Source: Chloroflexota bacterium (GTDB lineage Bacteria; Chloroflexota; Anaerolineae; Anaerolineales; Villigracilaceae). From it: a stretch of 62,608 nucleotides of DNA. The notes below the pieces were generated by a model. The model was not told the origin of the DNA and did not search any database. It worked only from the letters and a program-made list of their open reading frames with translations. Made by a program: the position numbers and the translations under genes. Shown piece by piece: positions 7,186 through 16,663 of this stretch. The DNA lies in assembly GCA_029782225.1 (NCBI GenBank), contig JAKOVF010000404.1:1-62608 (forward strand), written 5' to 3'. Each line of letters begins with the position of its first letter. The stretch's first letter is position 1.

Positions 7186-8145
7186 TCAACTGAGTCGGAT
7201 GCGCGGGTCAACAAACGTGTAAACGATATCCGTGATGATTGTAAACACCACCACCGCTGTCGAAACAATCAGCAGGACACCAAGCACAACGGGAAAATCG
7301 CCGCGCTGTGCATATTCCCAGAACAGGCGTCCCATACCTGGCCAGGCAAAGACGGACTCGGTGACAAGGGCACCGCCAAGCAAGTAAGGAATATCTAAAC
7401 CAACGATCGTGACCAGTGGCAGCGCTGCATTCCGTAAGGCATGCTTAAATAACACAACGCGGTTGGTCAGGCCTTTGGCCCGCGCCGTACGGATGTAATC
7501 CTGCCCAAGCACTTCCAGGATGCTGGTACGGATGAAACGCGCATAACCGGCCGTTGTAATGGTGACAAGAGCGGTCACAGGCAAGATAAGGTGCCTGATC
7601 AGCTGGCCCACATCCTTTTGATTCCAGATATCCGCGCCTGTCGGCAGGGAAGGCCAGCCCCAGGCCTTGAACTGAACGGCAAAGATCAAAATCAATCCCA
7701 GGGCGATAAAGAAGATCGGCATCGAGAAACCAACGAAAGAAAAAGTTGTGATCACATTATCCAGAAGCGAATACTGCCTCACAGCCGAAATAATGCCAAG
7801 CAGCAATGCAATCACGATCGTAAATATTTCGGCCGTTATCATCAGAATGAGTGTATTAGGCAAACGTTGAGAGATCATCAGAGTGACGGGCTGTTTGGAA
7901 AAGAATGACAGGCCCATATCACCCTGGACGGCCAGGCCAAGCCAGCGAATGTATTGCACGGGCATGGGATCGTTCAACCCGAGCCGCTCCCGCAAAGCCG
8001 CCTTATCCGCGGCACTCATATTTGGGTTGGTTGCGTATTGTGCCAGCGGATCAGCGGAGAGACGCGTGAGAATAAAACAAAGGATGGTAATTATAAAGAG
8101 TGTGATGAGTGCTTGAACAGTTCGCCGTGCAAGGTATGACCACAT
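7186..8145 (-). CDS. Peptide/oligosaccharide ABC transporter permease (DppB/OppB type)
   Basis: 319 residues from the chosen ATG at 8145, which has GGAGG 5-6 nt upstream; an in-frame ATG 15 nt earlier would place this site inside the gene. Six membrane helices are predicted, the first at residues 9-30. DppB features are the N-terminal LARRTVQALITLF helix, the coupling loop YIRTARAKGLTNRVVLFKHA, and the C-terminal ITDIVYTFVDPRIRL. It pairs with the DppC-like protein encoded 9 nt downstream. Confidence 0.92.
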   Translation of the reverse strand: MWSYLARRTVQALITLFIITILCFILTRLSADPLAQYATNPNMSAADKAALRERLGLNDPMPVQYIRWLGLAVQGDMGLSFFSKQPVTLMISQRLPNTLILMITAEIFTIVIALLLGIISAVRQYSLLDNVITTFSFVGFSMPIFFIALGLILIFAVQFKAWGWPSLPTGADIWNQKDVGQLIRHLILPVTALVTITTAGYARFIRTSILEVLGQDYIRTARAKGLTNRVVLFKHALRNAALPLVTIVGLDIPYLLGGALVTESVFAWPGMGRLFWEYAQRGDFPVVLGVLLIVSTAVVVFTIITDIVYTFVDPRIRLS

Positions 8146-8233
8146 GTTCGCCTCCGGCATCAGCCTGAGATTTTTTTCACAGGGGGTGTCGAGTCATTCC
8201 TGACAGGACACTCAGCGTGTTGCCTGTATATAG

Positions 8234-8264
8234 CAGGAGGCGGGAAGACACTTCCCGCCTCCTG
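8234..8264 (-). promoter_or_regulatory. Intercistronic hairpin between binding-protein and permease genes
   Basis: A perfect 14-bp GC-rich stem (8234-8247 with 8251-8264) with a 3-nt loop lies 13 nt after the binding-protein stop. It has no T-run. Its place suggests mRNA 3'-end stabilisation or partial attenuation that raises binding-protein output over permeases. The other two importer operons here have the same arrangement. Confidence 0.75.
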
Positions 8265-8277
8265 AACTCAAAACGAA

Positions 8278-10041
8278 TTACTGTTTCACATCCCAGACTT
8301 CGGCATTCCAGTTCATATTGCTGTAGAAGCCAAAGGGACCGGGTACGAAGCGATCGACATAGCCGTACACGTTCGCACGGGCATACATCATGATCACATA
8401 GTATTGATCGAAGATGTACTTCTGCAATTCATCCAAAGCGGCTTTGCGCGCGGCAGGATCAGCCGTGGCATTCACAGCAGCCATGAGATCATCGAGCTTG
8501 GGATCGCAGATCAGATAGTTGTTGGCGCCGGATGGGTGAGCTGCACTCGGGACGGTGTCACAGGCATAGCTATCGATCACGCCGGTCATCGGGTCAGGAT
8601 AGAAGCCGGTGGTGTAACCAGCCATATCGTAGTTGCCGGTGGGCATGAGGCCGCCGTCCGTGTAGCCAGCGAAGAAGGTGCCGGCCGGTGAGTGATTGGG
8701 CTTGAATTCAATACCAATCTTGGCGAGGTCGGACTGAACTGCAAGAGCGTTATCCACACGAATCTGTTTATCCGTTGTGTCGAAACGGAAGGACAGCTTG
8801 GTGTCCACGCCGTTGCACATACCGTGGCGGATGCCATCAGAACCGAGGGTGTAGCCGGCTTCGTCAAGCAGCTTGCCAGCAGCATCGGGATCGTAGGCAT
8901 CGGGCTGCAGGCTGGTGTTCGTCCACGCAGAGTTCGGCCATTGCGTGGCAGGTACTTTCGTCGCGCCATTGAGCAGCGTGTCGACAATCGCTTGCCGATT
9001 GATACCCAGGGTAATGGCCTTGCGGACTTTGACATCCTTGAACGGGCAGAAGCCATCAACATCAGCGGCACCCTTGCCATTCACACCGGCTTTGGTGCCA
9101 AGGTTGAAGAAATAGTGCTCGAAGTCCGCACCTGGAACTACCAGGCTGTGAATCGTCGGTTCAAGGCCTTTGAGGGTGGGGATATCAGACTCGGAGAAGT
9201 CAGGGTACCAGTCCACGTCACCCGTTTGCAGGGCGGCGAGAGCGGTTTCAGGAGTCGGCACAAACTTGATGTTGACCTGGTCAAGGATCGGGCGGCTTCC
9301 ATAGAAGTTGTCGTTGCGGACCAGTGTCATATGATCGCCGGCAACCCACTCTTTGATCACGAACGGGCCAGAGCCAACGGTCGGCTGATGGATGAAGGGA
9401 TCGCTCTCGAGAGCAGTCTTGCCCTTAAGAATGTGTTCGGGCAAAATGGAGCCGGAATTGTTGGGGCCTTGCGTAAAGAGAGTCTGCCAGGGAGGGTACA
9501 GTTCACTGAACTTGATCACGACCGTTGAATCATCGGGCGTATCGATGCTGGCAATCTTGTCATACCCGGTGCGGCTGAGCGGCGCATTCGCAGGGTCCAT
9601 GACCGCTTGCCAGGTGAACTTGACATCTGCCGAGGTGAGCGGCTCGCCATCTGACCACTTGAGACCTGGCTTCAGTTTCCAGGTGATCGTGAGACCATCA
9701 GCCGAGACACCTCCGTTTTCAGCTGTCGGAACATCGGCACCAAGTTCAGCAACGAAATCGCCCTTCTCATTCCACTCGCCCAGGCCAACGAGCGTAAGCT
9801 GGGCAATCCAGATCGCGTAAGACATCTGGGTGAAATACGGTACAACGTTGTCAGGTTCCTGGGACCATGCACCGGTTGCAGTCTTGCCAGTGCTCGCGGG
9901 GGCTTCAGTGCCGGAAGGCGCTTGAGTAGCAGGCGCTTGAGTAGCGGGCGCCTCTGTAGCAGTTGCCTGGGGAGCACAAGCTGCAAGCGCTATGCTCACA
10001 AGCACGACCAGCGAAAGCAAAGTATACAGGTTGCGTTTCAC
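8278..10041 (-). CDS. Extracellular solute-binding protein family 5 lipoprotein
   Basis: 587 residues. The signal peptide ends in the lipobox LAAC (Cys about residue 22), followed by a low-complexity Ala/Thr/Glu/Pro linker typical of Anaerolineae lipoproteins. The SBP family 5 fold follows, with DGLTITWKLKPGLKWSDG and SADVKFTWQAVMDP near the N-terminal lobe. It captures peptides or oligosaccharides outside the cell and hands them to the DppBC-like permeases. GGAGGAGAAA precedes the ATG. It is the first gene of its operon; the AT-rich region 10085-10115 upstream probably holds the promoter. Confidence 0.93.
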   Translation of the reverse strand: MKRNLYTLLSLVVLVSIALAACAPQATATEAPATQAPATQAPSGTEAPASTGKTATGAWSQEPDNVVPYFTQMSYAIWIAQLTLVGLGEWNEKGDFVAELGADVPTAENGGVSADGLTITWKLKPGLKWSDGEPLTSADVKFTWQAVMDPANAPLSRTGYDKIASIDTPDDSTVVIKFSELYPPWQTLFTQGPNNSGSILPEHILKGKTALESDPFIHQPTVGSGPFVIKEWVAGDHMTLVRNDNFYGSRPILDQVNIKFVPTPETALAALQTGDVDWYPDFSESDIPTLKGLEPTIHSLVVPGADFEHYFFNLGTKAGVNGKGAADVDGFCPFKDVKVRKAITLGINRQAIVDTLLNGATKVPATQWPNSAWTNTSLQPDAYDPDAAGKLLDEAGYTLGSDGIRHGMCNGVDTKLSFRFDTTDKQIRVDNALAVQSDLAKIGIEFKPNHSPAGTFFAGYTDGGLMPTGNYDMAGYTTGFYPDPMTGVIDSYACDTVPSAAHPSGANNYLICDPKLDDLMAAVNATADPAARKAALDELQKYIFDQYYVIMMYARANVYGYVDRFVPGPFGFYSNMNWNAEVWDVKQ

Positions 10042-10159
10042 GTTTCTCCTCCAATAGAGAATGAGTTAGGATGGTTTTGAGTTACAGGGGATTAATATTA
10101 AATATATTGAGGGCAGCCTCCTTCCAAATGAGTAGCAGGATTATACAACAAAACTAAAT

Positions 10160-11272
10160 CTAAGAAACAGGCAAGGGAAAGCCCAGCCCATTTAACACTA
10201 CTGTGGAGGGGTTGTTCGGCCAGATTCCTGCTACCGCAGTATGGCATTTCGGGCACTTTCCATCCCCCGTGATATGGTATTCCCGGATAACGTACCCGCT
10301 TCGTCTCACAAGCCGATGATTGCACGCTGGACAATGAGTATCCTCATACTCCCCCACATTTCCCGGCAAATTCCCTGCATAGACATACCGCAGCCCGGCC
10401 TCACGACCGATCTCGGCCGCGCGTAGAAGCGTCTGCGCATCGGTATTCGCATGATCCATCATCTTGTAATCCCTGTGGAAGGCAGTCACGTGCCACGGAA
10501 TATCTGGAGATTGGCTAACCAGAAAACGTGCTGCTTCCCATAATTCCTCGTTCGAATCATTGAACCCCGGAATAACAAGGGTCACCACTTCTACCCACAA
10601 GCCCATTTGCCTTGCACGTTGGATACCATCCAATGTGTTCTGCAAGGTGCCCCCGAGCTTCCGGTAGTTCTTGTCATCCATACACTTTAAATCCACCTTG
10701 TACGCACTGAGGTACGGACGCAGATACTCCATTACCTCTGGCGTATTGTTCCCGTTCGAAACATACGCGCACATCAATCCCGCCTCTTTCGCCTGTTTGA
10801 AGATTTCCACGGCCCATTCGCTGGTGATCAACGGCTCGTTGTAAGACGAAACCACGACGCTGGCACGAGTCCGCCTGGCAGTGTTGACCATTTGTTCCGG
10901 CGTGATCGGCCGCACGAGGTTCGCCGCCACATCAGAGGCCGGGTCTCGCATGGCCTGGGACGTTAACCAGTTCTGGCAATAACTGCAGTGGTAATCACAT
11001 CCGAGCATTCCAAACGTCAACGCGTTGGAACCGGGCAACACATGAAAGAATGGTTTCTTTTCGATCGGGTCACTCTGCAAAGCAGCCACATAGCCCGAGG
11101 GCACGCGCAGTTTTCCCCCATCGTTGAACCGCACCTGGCAAATGCCGCGTTTGCCTTCGCGGATCAAACAGCGATGGCCGCAGGCATAGCAGCGCACAGA
11201 GCCATCTTCCAGCCTGTCATAGATTTCCCCTTCAACGGTTAAGCTATCCAGATAATCAGAAAGTGAACTCAT
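10160..11272 (-). CDS. amrS: AmmeMemoRadiSam system radical SAM enzyme
   Basis: 370 residues. An N-terminal Cys-rich region (CYACGHRCLIREGKRGIC) precedes the radical SAM cluster motif CDYHCSYC, and a C-terminal zinc-ribbon-like region has two further CxxC pairs (CPAC, CPKC). This matches the AmrS/PflA-like family, usually paired with AMMECR1 and Memo domain proteins. It should bind a 4Fe-4S cluster and cleave SAM; its reaction is not well established. No AMMECR1 or Memo gene lies next to it here. AGGAAA lies just before the ATG. The gene is divergent from mobA. Confidence 0.9.
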   Translation of the reverse strand: MSSLSDYLDSLTVEGEIYDRLEDGSVRCYACGHRCLIREGKRGICQVRFNDGGKLRVPSGYVAALQSDPIEKKPFFHVLPGSNALTFGMLGCDYHCSYCQNWLTSQAMRDPASDVAANLVRPITPEQMVNTARRTRASVVVSSYNEPLITSEWAVEIFKQAKEAGLMCAYVSNGNNTPEVMEYLRPYLSAYKVDLKCMDDKNYRKLGGTLQNTLDGIQRARQMGLWVEVVTLVIPGFNDSNEELWEAARFLVSQSPDIPWHVTAFHRDYKMMDHANTDAQTLLRAAEIGREAGLRYVYAGNLPGNVGEYEDTHCPACNHRLVRRSGYVIREYHITGDGKCPKCHTAVAGIWPNNPSTVVLNGLGFPLPVS

Positions 11273-11318
11273 CTTTTCCTGCGTTCTGCCAGCAGTTCAG
11301 CTCCTGGCAATCCTTGCA

Positions 11319-11324
11319 TATAAT
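11319..11324 (+). promoter_or_regulatory. -10 box of leaderless mobA-like gene
   Basis: A perfect TATAAT followed by 6 nt and ATG (11331), with no Shine-Dalgarno sequence in between. Confidence 0.7.
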
Positions 11325-11330
11325 AGGCTT

Positions 11331-11930
11331 ATGTTAACAGTATCTGTTCAGGCCGGCGGCCAGTCCACCCGCATGGGCGAGGACAAGGCGCTCAAACCTT
11401 TTCTCGGGCGTCCACTGATCGAACGCGTCATCGAACGGCTCAAACCGATCGCGGACGAAATCATCGTGACGACGAATCGGCCCGAGGATTATTCGTTTTT
11501 AGAATATCGCCTCGTTCCGGACCTCAAGCCTGGCCGCGGCGCCCTGGGCGGACTTTACACTGCGCTCGCATCTGCAACCGGCGACATGGTCGCGGTCGTT
11601 GCCTGCGACATGCCTTTCGCCAGCCCAAAGCTTTTCGAAGCGGCTGCCCGGCTCATGGTCGAGGAAGAGGCGGATGTGGTCATCGCGGAATCAGCCGAAG
11701 GGATGGAACCTCTTCATGCACTCTACCGCCGAGAGGCTTGCGTCCCTGCCATCGAAGCTGCGATCGCCGCAGACCAATGGAAGGTCATCGCGTGGTTTCC
11801 GCAGGTTAAAGTGCGGGTGCTTGGGCCGGAAGAAATCCAGGACACCGATCCATCCGGTCTGTGCTTCTGGAATCTTAACACCCCGGAAGAATTTGTGGAG
11901 GCGGAACGGCGCGCGAAATCATCCAAGTAG
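11331..11930 (+). CDS. mobA: Molybdenum cofactor guanylyltransferase (MobA-like)
   Basis: 199 residues, the MobA size. The nucleotide-binding N-terminus AGGQSTRMGEDKALKPFLG contains the GGxSxRMGxDK motif, and VVACDMPF carries the metal-binding Asp. The enzyme joins GMP to molybdopterin to form the guanine dinucleotide cofactor. No other molybdenum cofactor gene is in the window, so a related nucleotidyltransferase is possible. It runs convergent with the universal stress gene, with only 2 nt between the stop codons. Confidence 0.85.
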   Translation: MLTVSVQAGGQSTRMGEDKALKPFLGRPLIERVIERLKPIADEIIVTTNRPEDYSFLEYRLVPDLKPGRGALGGLYTALASATGDMVAVVACDMPFASPKLFEAAARLMVEEEADVVIAESAEGMEPLHALYRREACVPAIEAAIAADQWKVIAWFPQVKVRVLGPEEIQDTDPSGLCFWNLNTPEEFVEAERRAKSSK

Positions 11931-11932
11931 AA

Positions 11933-12358
11933 TTATTTGACGATTAAAACCGGACACAGCGCGTGGCTGGCCACCTTCTGACTGTTGCTGCCCAGGAGAA
12001 GACTGGCCAAACCACCCCGGCCGCGTGATCCCATCACAATCACATCGGAGCTGCGCGCATCTGCAACCCTGAGGATGGCATCTGCTGGATTCCCCTCGAG
12101 CGACTCAGTGTGAATGACCTGCTCCGGCAGGTCGCCCACATCGACCAGGGCCTTCTGAAGGATTTCGTCAGATTCCTTCATTCTTTCATCTAGTGCATTT
12201 TGGAGATTGGGTTCACCGAGGTCGGGAGAAATAGGTGGATACGAGACCACGATCCGCAATTCATCGGCCTTGACGGCACGCGCCAGGTCCCCGGCCACCC
12301 TGGCAGCTCTTTGAGCATGATCAGAACCATCCACAGCGAGCAGTATCTTGCTAAACAT
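11933..12358 (-). CDS. Universal stress protein UspA family
   Basis: 141 residues forming one Usp domain. It begins MFSKILLAVDGSDHAQRA (the usual first beta strand with the conserved Asp) and ends with the ATP-binding signature MGSRGRGGLASLLLGS (G-2x-G-9x-G-S/T type), so it is of the ATP-binding class. Cytosolic; the role is general stress survival and is not precisely known. AAAGGAG lies upstream of the ATG. It is divergent from the cysteine desulfurase gene, and the AT-rich 12360-12420 stretch between them probably holds both promoters. Confidence 0.93.
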   Translation of the reverse strand: MFSKILLAVDGSDHAQRAARVAGDLARAVKADELRIVVSYPPISPDLGEPNLQNALDERMKESDEILQKALVDVGDLPEQVIHTESLEGNPADAILRVADARSSDVIVMGSRGRGGLASLLLGSNSQKVASHALCPVLIVK

Positions 12359-12434
12359 GCTTGCTCCTTTCTGTGAGGTACAATCCTAGTATACAGAGTT
12401 TCAATACGCAGTTCAAATTAAGGAGTTCTCATCC

Positions 12435-13694
12435 ATGGCTCTCAACCTGGAGACTATCCGCAAGCAGTTTCCGTCCCTGAACCGCCCGGCGATCTTTTTC
12501 GATAACCCCGGTGGAACCCAAATCTCCCAGCAAAGCATCGACCGTATCAACAAATATCTGCTCGAATGCAACGCAAATCATGATGGAGCCTTCGAAACCA
12601 GCAAAAAATCGGATGAGATCCTCCATGAAGCGCACATTGCCATGGCGGATTTTTTGAACGCAGCGCGGCCGGAAGAAATCATCTTCGGCAACAACATGAC
12701 CACGCTTACCCTGCACATCTCGCGCTCGCTGGCGCGGACGCTGAGCCCCGGTGACGAACTAGTCGTCACGCGGCTGGACCACGACGCAAACATCTCGCCC
12801 TGGATGCTGGTCGCGGAGGACCGAGGCTGTAAGCTCACCTGGGTGGACTTCGATGTGGAAGACGGCACGCTCAAAGTGGACGAATTCCAGAAGGCCATGG
12901 AACGCAAGCCGAAGATCGTGGCCTTTGGCTATGCATCGAATGCACTGGGAACCGTGAATCCCGTTCGCAAGTTGACGAAAATGGCAAAGGACGCCGGCGC
13001 GCTGGTTTACATTGACGCAGTTCAATATGCGCCGCATGGACCGATTGACGTGCAGGATATCGGCTGTGACTTTTTGGTTTCTTCTTCTTATAAGTTCTTC
13101 GGTCCGCACGCCGGCGCTTTATATGGAAAGTATGATTTGCTCAATGAATTGAAAGCTTATAAAGTCCGCCCGGCTTCGAATGAACTGCCATACAAATTCG
13201 AGACCGGCACGCAGAACCACGAAGGGATCGCAGGTCTGCTCGGCGCGCTGGAATATTTCGAATGGATCGGCAAGGAATTTGGTGGGCCGCAAGGGGAAGG
13301 TCTCATGGAAACATATTCAGGACGCAGGCTGACTTACAAGCAGGCGTTAACTGCTACTCGCGCCTATGAATTTGAGCTCAGCCGTGCCTTGATCGAGGCA
13401 ATTTCCTCTGTGCCAGGGACTCAAATCCACGGCATCACAGATTTGAAGAGACTCGAGGAACGGGTATCCACCGTCTCATTCACCCTGCAAGGCAGGGAGC
13501 CGCGCAAGATCGCTGAGGAACTCGCCGCGCAGGGGATTTACGTCTGGGATGGAAATTATTACGCGCTGGCTGTGACGGAGAGGTTGGGGCTGGAAGGTAA
13601 GGGCGGGATGGTCCGCGTCGGCGCGGCCCACTACAGCACGCTTGAGGAAGTGGCAAGATTCAAAGCAGCCCTCATGAAGATCGCGACGGGATAG
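12435..13694 (+). CDS. Cysteine desulfurase-like PLP enzyme (class V aminotransferase fold)
   Basis: 419 residues. It resembles the cysteine desulfurase-like family with N-terminal FPSLNRPAIFFDNPGGTQIS, the cofactor-contact region DHDANISPW, a strand ending in YIDAVQYAPHG (Asp that holds the PLP ring) and SSYKFFGPHAGALYG, where Lys binds PLP. The active-site Cys of true SufS/IscS is not clearly recognisable, so the substrate may not be cysteine. AAGGAG lies upstream of the ATG. There are no Suf or Isc partner genes nearby. Confidence 0.85.
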   Translation: MALNLETIRKQFPSLNRPAIFFDNPGGTQISQQSIDRINKYLLECNANHDGAFETSKKSDEILHEAHIAMADFLNAARPEEIIFGNNMTTLTLHISRSLARTLSPGDELVVTRLDHDANISPWMLVAEDRGCKLTWVDFDVEDGTLKVDEFQKAMERKPKIVAFGYASNALGTVNPVRKLTKMAKDAGALVYIDAVQYAPHGPIDVQDIGCDFLVSSSYKFFGPHAGALYGKYDLLNELKAYKVRPASNELPYKFETGTQNHEGIAGLLGALEYFEWIGKEFGGPQGEGLMETYSGRRLTYKQALTATRAYEFELSRALIEAISSVPGTQIHGITDLKRLEERVSTVSFTLQGREPRKIAEELAAQGIYVWDGNYYALAVTERLGLEGKGGMVRVGAAHYSTLEEVARFKAALMKIATG

Positions 13695-13720
13695 AGAGGA
13701 ATACCCTTCCACCAGATGAT

Positions 13721-14578
13721 CTATATATCCCGGTGTTGGAACGTGTTTACAGCCGCGGCCAGGGCAACTCCCAGATAAACAACCGCATACCCGATCATTA
13801 AAGCACTGGGAACGGAAATCGCGGAAAAAGGTGTCACATTCAGGGTTGCTGTCACAGCAGATTGCATCTCGAAGGCTGCTCGCCGCCAGAGCGCCTCAGT
13901 CGGAATGAGCAGGCTGGTGACAATGCCAACCTTAACGGCGGTCTGGTTGTTCAGGAGAGAACCGATCTGTTCGATCCAGCCGCCAATGAAAGCCAGGCCG
14001 TACAGGCCAAAGACAACAGCGCCCGTCGCAAGGCCGGGCATGGCGCTGGAACAGGCAAGCGAAACCGTCATAATCAACAGGGCTTCTAGATAAATAAGCG
14101 AAAGCCCCATGAGCAAATTGTGGGGAACATACCCGGCCTGTATCCAGATGCTCAGCACAGTCCCCCCGGACATCAACAAAGAGTATAGACCGAGCAGCTC
14201 GGCAAAGCCCAGCCATTTGCCAATCACTACATCAGAGCGGCGCAGCGGCTTGGTGACAATCGTCTGGATGGTGCCGGAACTGATCTCGCCAGCCAGAGTG
14301 TCCGCGCTGAGCAATGCTCCCATTGCAACCGATAAAAACGTGACCGCGTAGAGCCCGGCCAGCAGCAGGAAATTGGAGATCTCACTCTGCGCAATGTGAT
14401 TGACGGCATCTCCTGCCCCGGTTTGAGCGGTGGTTTGGCCGACGGCTTTATAGATCATGTGAAAGCCGATGGAGAATATGATCAGGAATAAAATGCCGAG
14501 GACCAGGCCCGTTAGCACTATACGCCGACGGATCGCTTCTCGAAAGGTCATGCGAGCGATAATCCAGATCTTGTTCAC
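13721..14578 (-). CDS. ABC-2 type exporter permease
   Basis: 285 residues with about six membrane helices (first at about residues 20-42). The start MNKIWIIARMTFREAIRRR and the segment GALLSADTLAGEISSGTIQTIVTKPLRRSD split between them the usual ABC-2 permease pattern, where a loop after helix two contacts the ATPase. It is the last gene of a four-gene minus-strand operon behind an ECF sigma factor and an anti-sigma-like protein; its start overlaps the ATPase stop by 4 nt. The exported substrate is unknown. Confidence 0.88.
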   Translation of the reverse strand: MNKIWIIARMTFREAIRRRIVLTGLVLGILFLIIFSIGFHMIYKAVGQTTAQTGAGDAVNHIAQSEISNFLLLAGLYAVTFLSVAMGALLSADTLAGEISSGTIQTIVTKPLRRSDVVIGKWLGFAELLGLYSLLMSGGTVLSIWIQAGYVPHNLLMGLSLIYLEALLIMTVSLACSSAMPGLATGAVVFGLYGLAFIGGWIEQIGSLLNNQTAVKVGIVTSLLIPTEALWRRAAFEMQSAVTATLNVTPFSAISVPSALMIGYAVVYLGVALAAAVNTFQHRDI

Positions 14579-15492
14579 AGCCCGCCGTCCTTTCCAACCG
14601 TTTCGATAAATATTTCCTCCAGCGACATACGAGAGGGGGTGATCGCATACACATTCACGCCCTGTGCCACCATATATCGATTGATCTCTGGTACCTGCGA
14701 TTCACTTTGAATGGTCATGGTCAACTGCTCACCGTCAGCACGGATATTCTCGCCCCAGCGCGCCATCTCTGAAATCATCTCCCGAGTCAGTCCCGCGGCC
14801 CGAATCGTTACCATGGATAAATGCTGATCGAGCGAAGCAAGTTCGAGCACGCGCACAACTTCACCGTGGCGGATGAATGCCACCCGGTTACACGTGACTT
14901 CGATCTCACTCAGCAAGTGCGAATTCAGGAAAACACAGGTCCCCTCTTCACGCAATTCATGAATGATGTCGCGTACCAGGCGGCGGCCAACGGGGTCAAG
15001 CCCGGACGTTGGCTCATCCAGAAATACCAGAGCAGGCCGATTCAACAAAGCCTGCGCCAGGCCGATGCGCTGTAACATTCCCTTTGAGAATGTCCGCAAT
15101 TGTTTATCACAAAAAGCAGACAGCCCGACTCGTTCCAGCAATTCGGCCTGCCTCTGTTTTCGGTCAGAGGCTTGCATTCCCAGCAGTTCCCCATGTAATT
15201 CAAGAAATTCACCGGCGGTGAGCCATTCCTGGAAGCGGAAATGTTCCGGCAAAAAGCCGACCCGGGCCAGCGTTGGGGAATCTCCGATTGGAGCACCCAG
15301 CAGGGATGCCTTGCCCGAAGTAGGCGCGACCAGCCCCAGCAGCATCTTGATCGAGGTGGTCTTCCCGGCACCATTGGGGCCCAGGAAACCAAACACCTCA
15401 CCCTGCTGAACTTGCAGGGTGAGGCCTTTGACAGCAGCGCGGTCGCCGAAAACTTTTCTCAGTTCTTCAGTTTCGATGGCAGGGACGGACAT
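14575..15492 (-). CDS. ABC exporter ATP-binding protein
   Basis: 305 residues. Walker A GPNGAGKTT, signature motif FSKGMLQRIGLAQAL, Walker B LVFLDEPTSGLDP and the switch His in NSHLLSE are all intact. A C-terminal domain of about 90 residues follows, as in CcmA/NatA-type exporters. ATG 15492 is chosen because GGAG lies just upstream and homology begins there; the frame stays open further 5' but without family similarity. It powers the permease encoded next, with which it overlaps by 4 nt. Confidence 0.94.
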   Translation of the reverse strand: MSVPAIETEELRKVFGDRAAVKGLTLQVQQGEVFGFLGPNGAGKTTSIKMLLGLVAPTSGKASLLGAPIGDSPTLARVGFLPEHFRFQEWLTAGEFLELHGELLGMQASDRKQRQAELLERVGLSAFCDKQLRTFSKGMLQRIGLAQALLNRPALVFLDEPTSGLDPVGRRLVRDIIHELREEGTCVFLNSHLLSEIEVTCNRVAFIRHGEVVRVLELASLDQHLSMVTIRAAGLTREMISEMARWGENIRADGEQLTMTIQSESQVPEINRYMVAQGVNVYAITPSRMSLEEIFIETVGKDGGL

Positions 15493-15499
15493 GAATCTC

Positions 15500-16663
15500 C
15501 TATTGGAGAGAATTCGCCATATCGATGGCCTGCTGTGAGTTGGTACCCAGGCCGCTGATCGCGTACACGATACCATCCTTGATCCACAGCAACGCATACT
15601 GGGGTGCATCGTCTGCAGGCCGCTGGATAAGCGTGCCGGTCACTCCATCAACACTGACCTGTTCATAGCTGGCTCCATTCTTGGGGATGGGCACAACCAG
15701 TGTAGAGGTCCAATCAACGGTGCTGGTAAAGGCTGCGGCCTCTTCGCTTGTCATACCGGTGAATTCCAATGCGATCTGCGCAAGTTGAGCCACGTCAACA
15801 TCTGCCGGAGCGTTGACGCTCGGGCTGGGAATTTGCGCAAGAATAACACAATCCGGATAAAGGCGGCCGGGGATCTGAGAATCATCGCCTGATCCATCCG
15901 CTGAGGGCTTCGGGCAGGTTCCGTACGCAGTGCTGACCGAGGCCGGAATATCCACCGAAATCCTGGCGCCATCGTTCGACTCGGGCAAAACTAGATCACT
16001 GCGTCCAGCTTCATCCAGGAGTGACTGCGCCTTTGTGCGGTCTACGGTCACAGTATAAGCCGCGGATCCGATCACATAGATCTGGGAAGGCGCCATCCCC
16101 TGCGGCAGTCGGACCGTGAAGCCGGCCAGGTCGCTGGCCTGACTTGCATCGGCGGCTTCCTGCGGATCGCCGGGTTTCTTCGTCGTTTCGATGGAACTGG
16201 AAATCATTTCGCTGAGCTGGTTTCCAATGGCATCATTCCCGGTCAGTTGCTGGAGACCGGTGAAGTCCACCGGAACGACGGTCACTTGCTGGACGCGGAA
16301 CAGGTTCAGTATTTCATCGGCCAACGCCCGGGTGCCTGGAAATGCCAGGATGAGTGCCAGCAACACAGTCACGACAGCCGCGATACGCACCGCGGGAAAA
16401 GCAAACCACTTTTTGATCATGGAAGACTCCTTTTGAGCTAACAAACGTTGGGTAAATCGGCTCCAGGCCACACGGACAGTGGGAACGGGTTCATCCGTTG
16501 GAGCCAGAAATGCAAGCCTGCGAGCGGTCCGCTGGCTTTCCGACAGCAGTTGTCGCTGGCGCGCCTGACATTCTGTGCAGGTCGAAATATGGCTCATCCC
16601 GGCGGAATCCAGTTCTCCATCCAGAGAGGCACGCAATTCGCCATCCGTCAAATGTTTATTCAT
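15500..16663 (-). CDS. Putative anti-sigma factor with zinc-finger-like N-terminus and extracytoplasmic domain
   Basis: 387 residues. The N-terminal 40 residues hold a HxxxCxxC motif (HISTCTEC) as in ZAS-type anti-sigma factors. A single membrane helix at about residues 92-112 follows, then a large extracytoplasmic region of about 270 residues with no recognised domain. Its start overlaps the ECF sigma stop by 4 nt, so coupling and an anti-sigma role are likely. The outer domain is probably the sensor that controls the sigma factor and, through it, the ABC exporter encoded 7 nt downstream. Confidence 0.8.
   Translation of the reverse strand: MNKHLTDGELRASLDGELDSAGMSHISTCTECQARQRQLLSESQRTARRLAFLAPTDEPVPTVRVAWSRFTQRLLAQKESSMIKKWFAFPAVRIAAVVTVLLALILAFPGTRALADEILNLFRVQQVTVVPVDFTGLQQLTGNDAIGNQLSEMISSSIETTKKPGDPQEAADASQASDLAGFTVRLPQGMAPSQIYVIGSAAYTVTVDRTKAQSLLDEAGRSDLVLPESNDGARISVDIPASVSTAYGTCPKPSADGSGDDSQIPGRLYPDCVILAQIPSPSVNAPADVDVAQLAQIALEFTGMTSEEAAAFTSTVDWTSTLVVPIPKNGASYEQVSVDGVTGTLIQRPADDAPQYALLWIKDGIVYAISGLGTNSQQAIDMANSLQ

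Noticed and set aside
10085..10115. AT-rich near-palindrome (AATATTAAATATATT)
   Set aside because: Likely part of the promoter region of the binding-protein gene; too simple to call an operator or origin.
13694..13721. Terminator between convergent cysteine desulfurase-like and ABC-2 permease genes
   Set aside because: No convincing stem or T-run is visible in the 26-nt gap.
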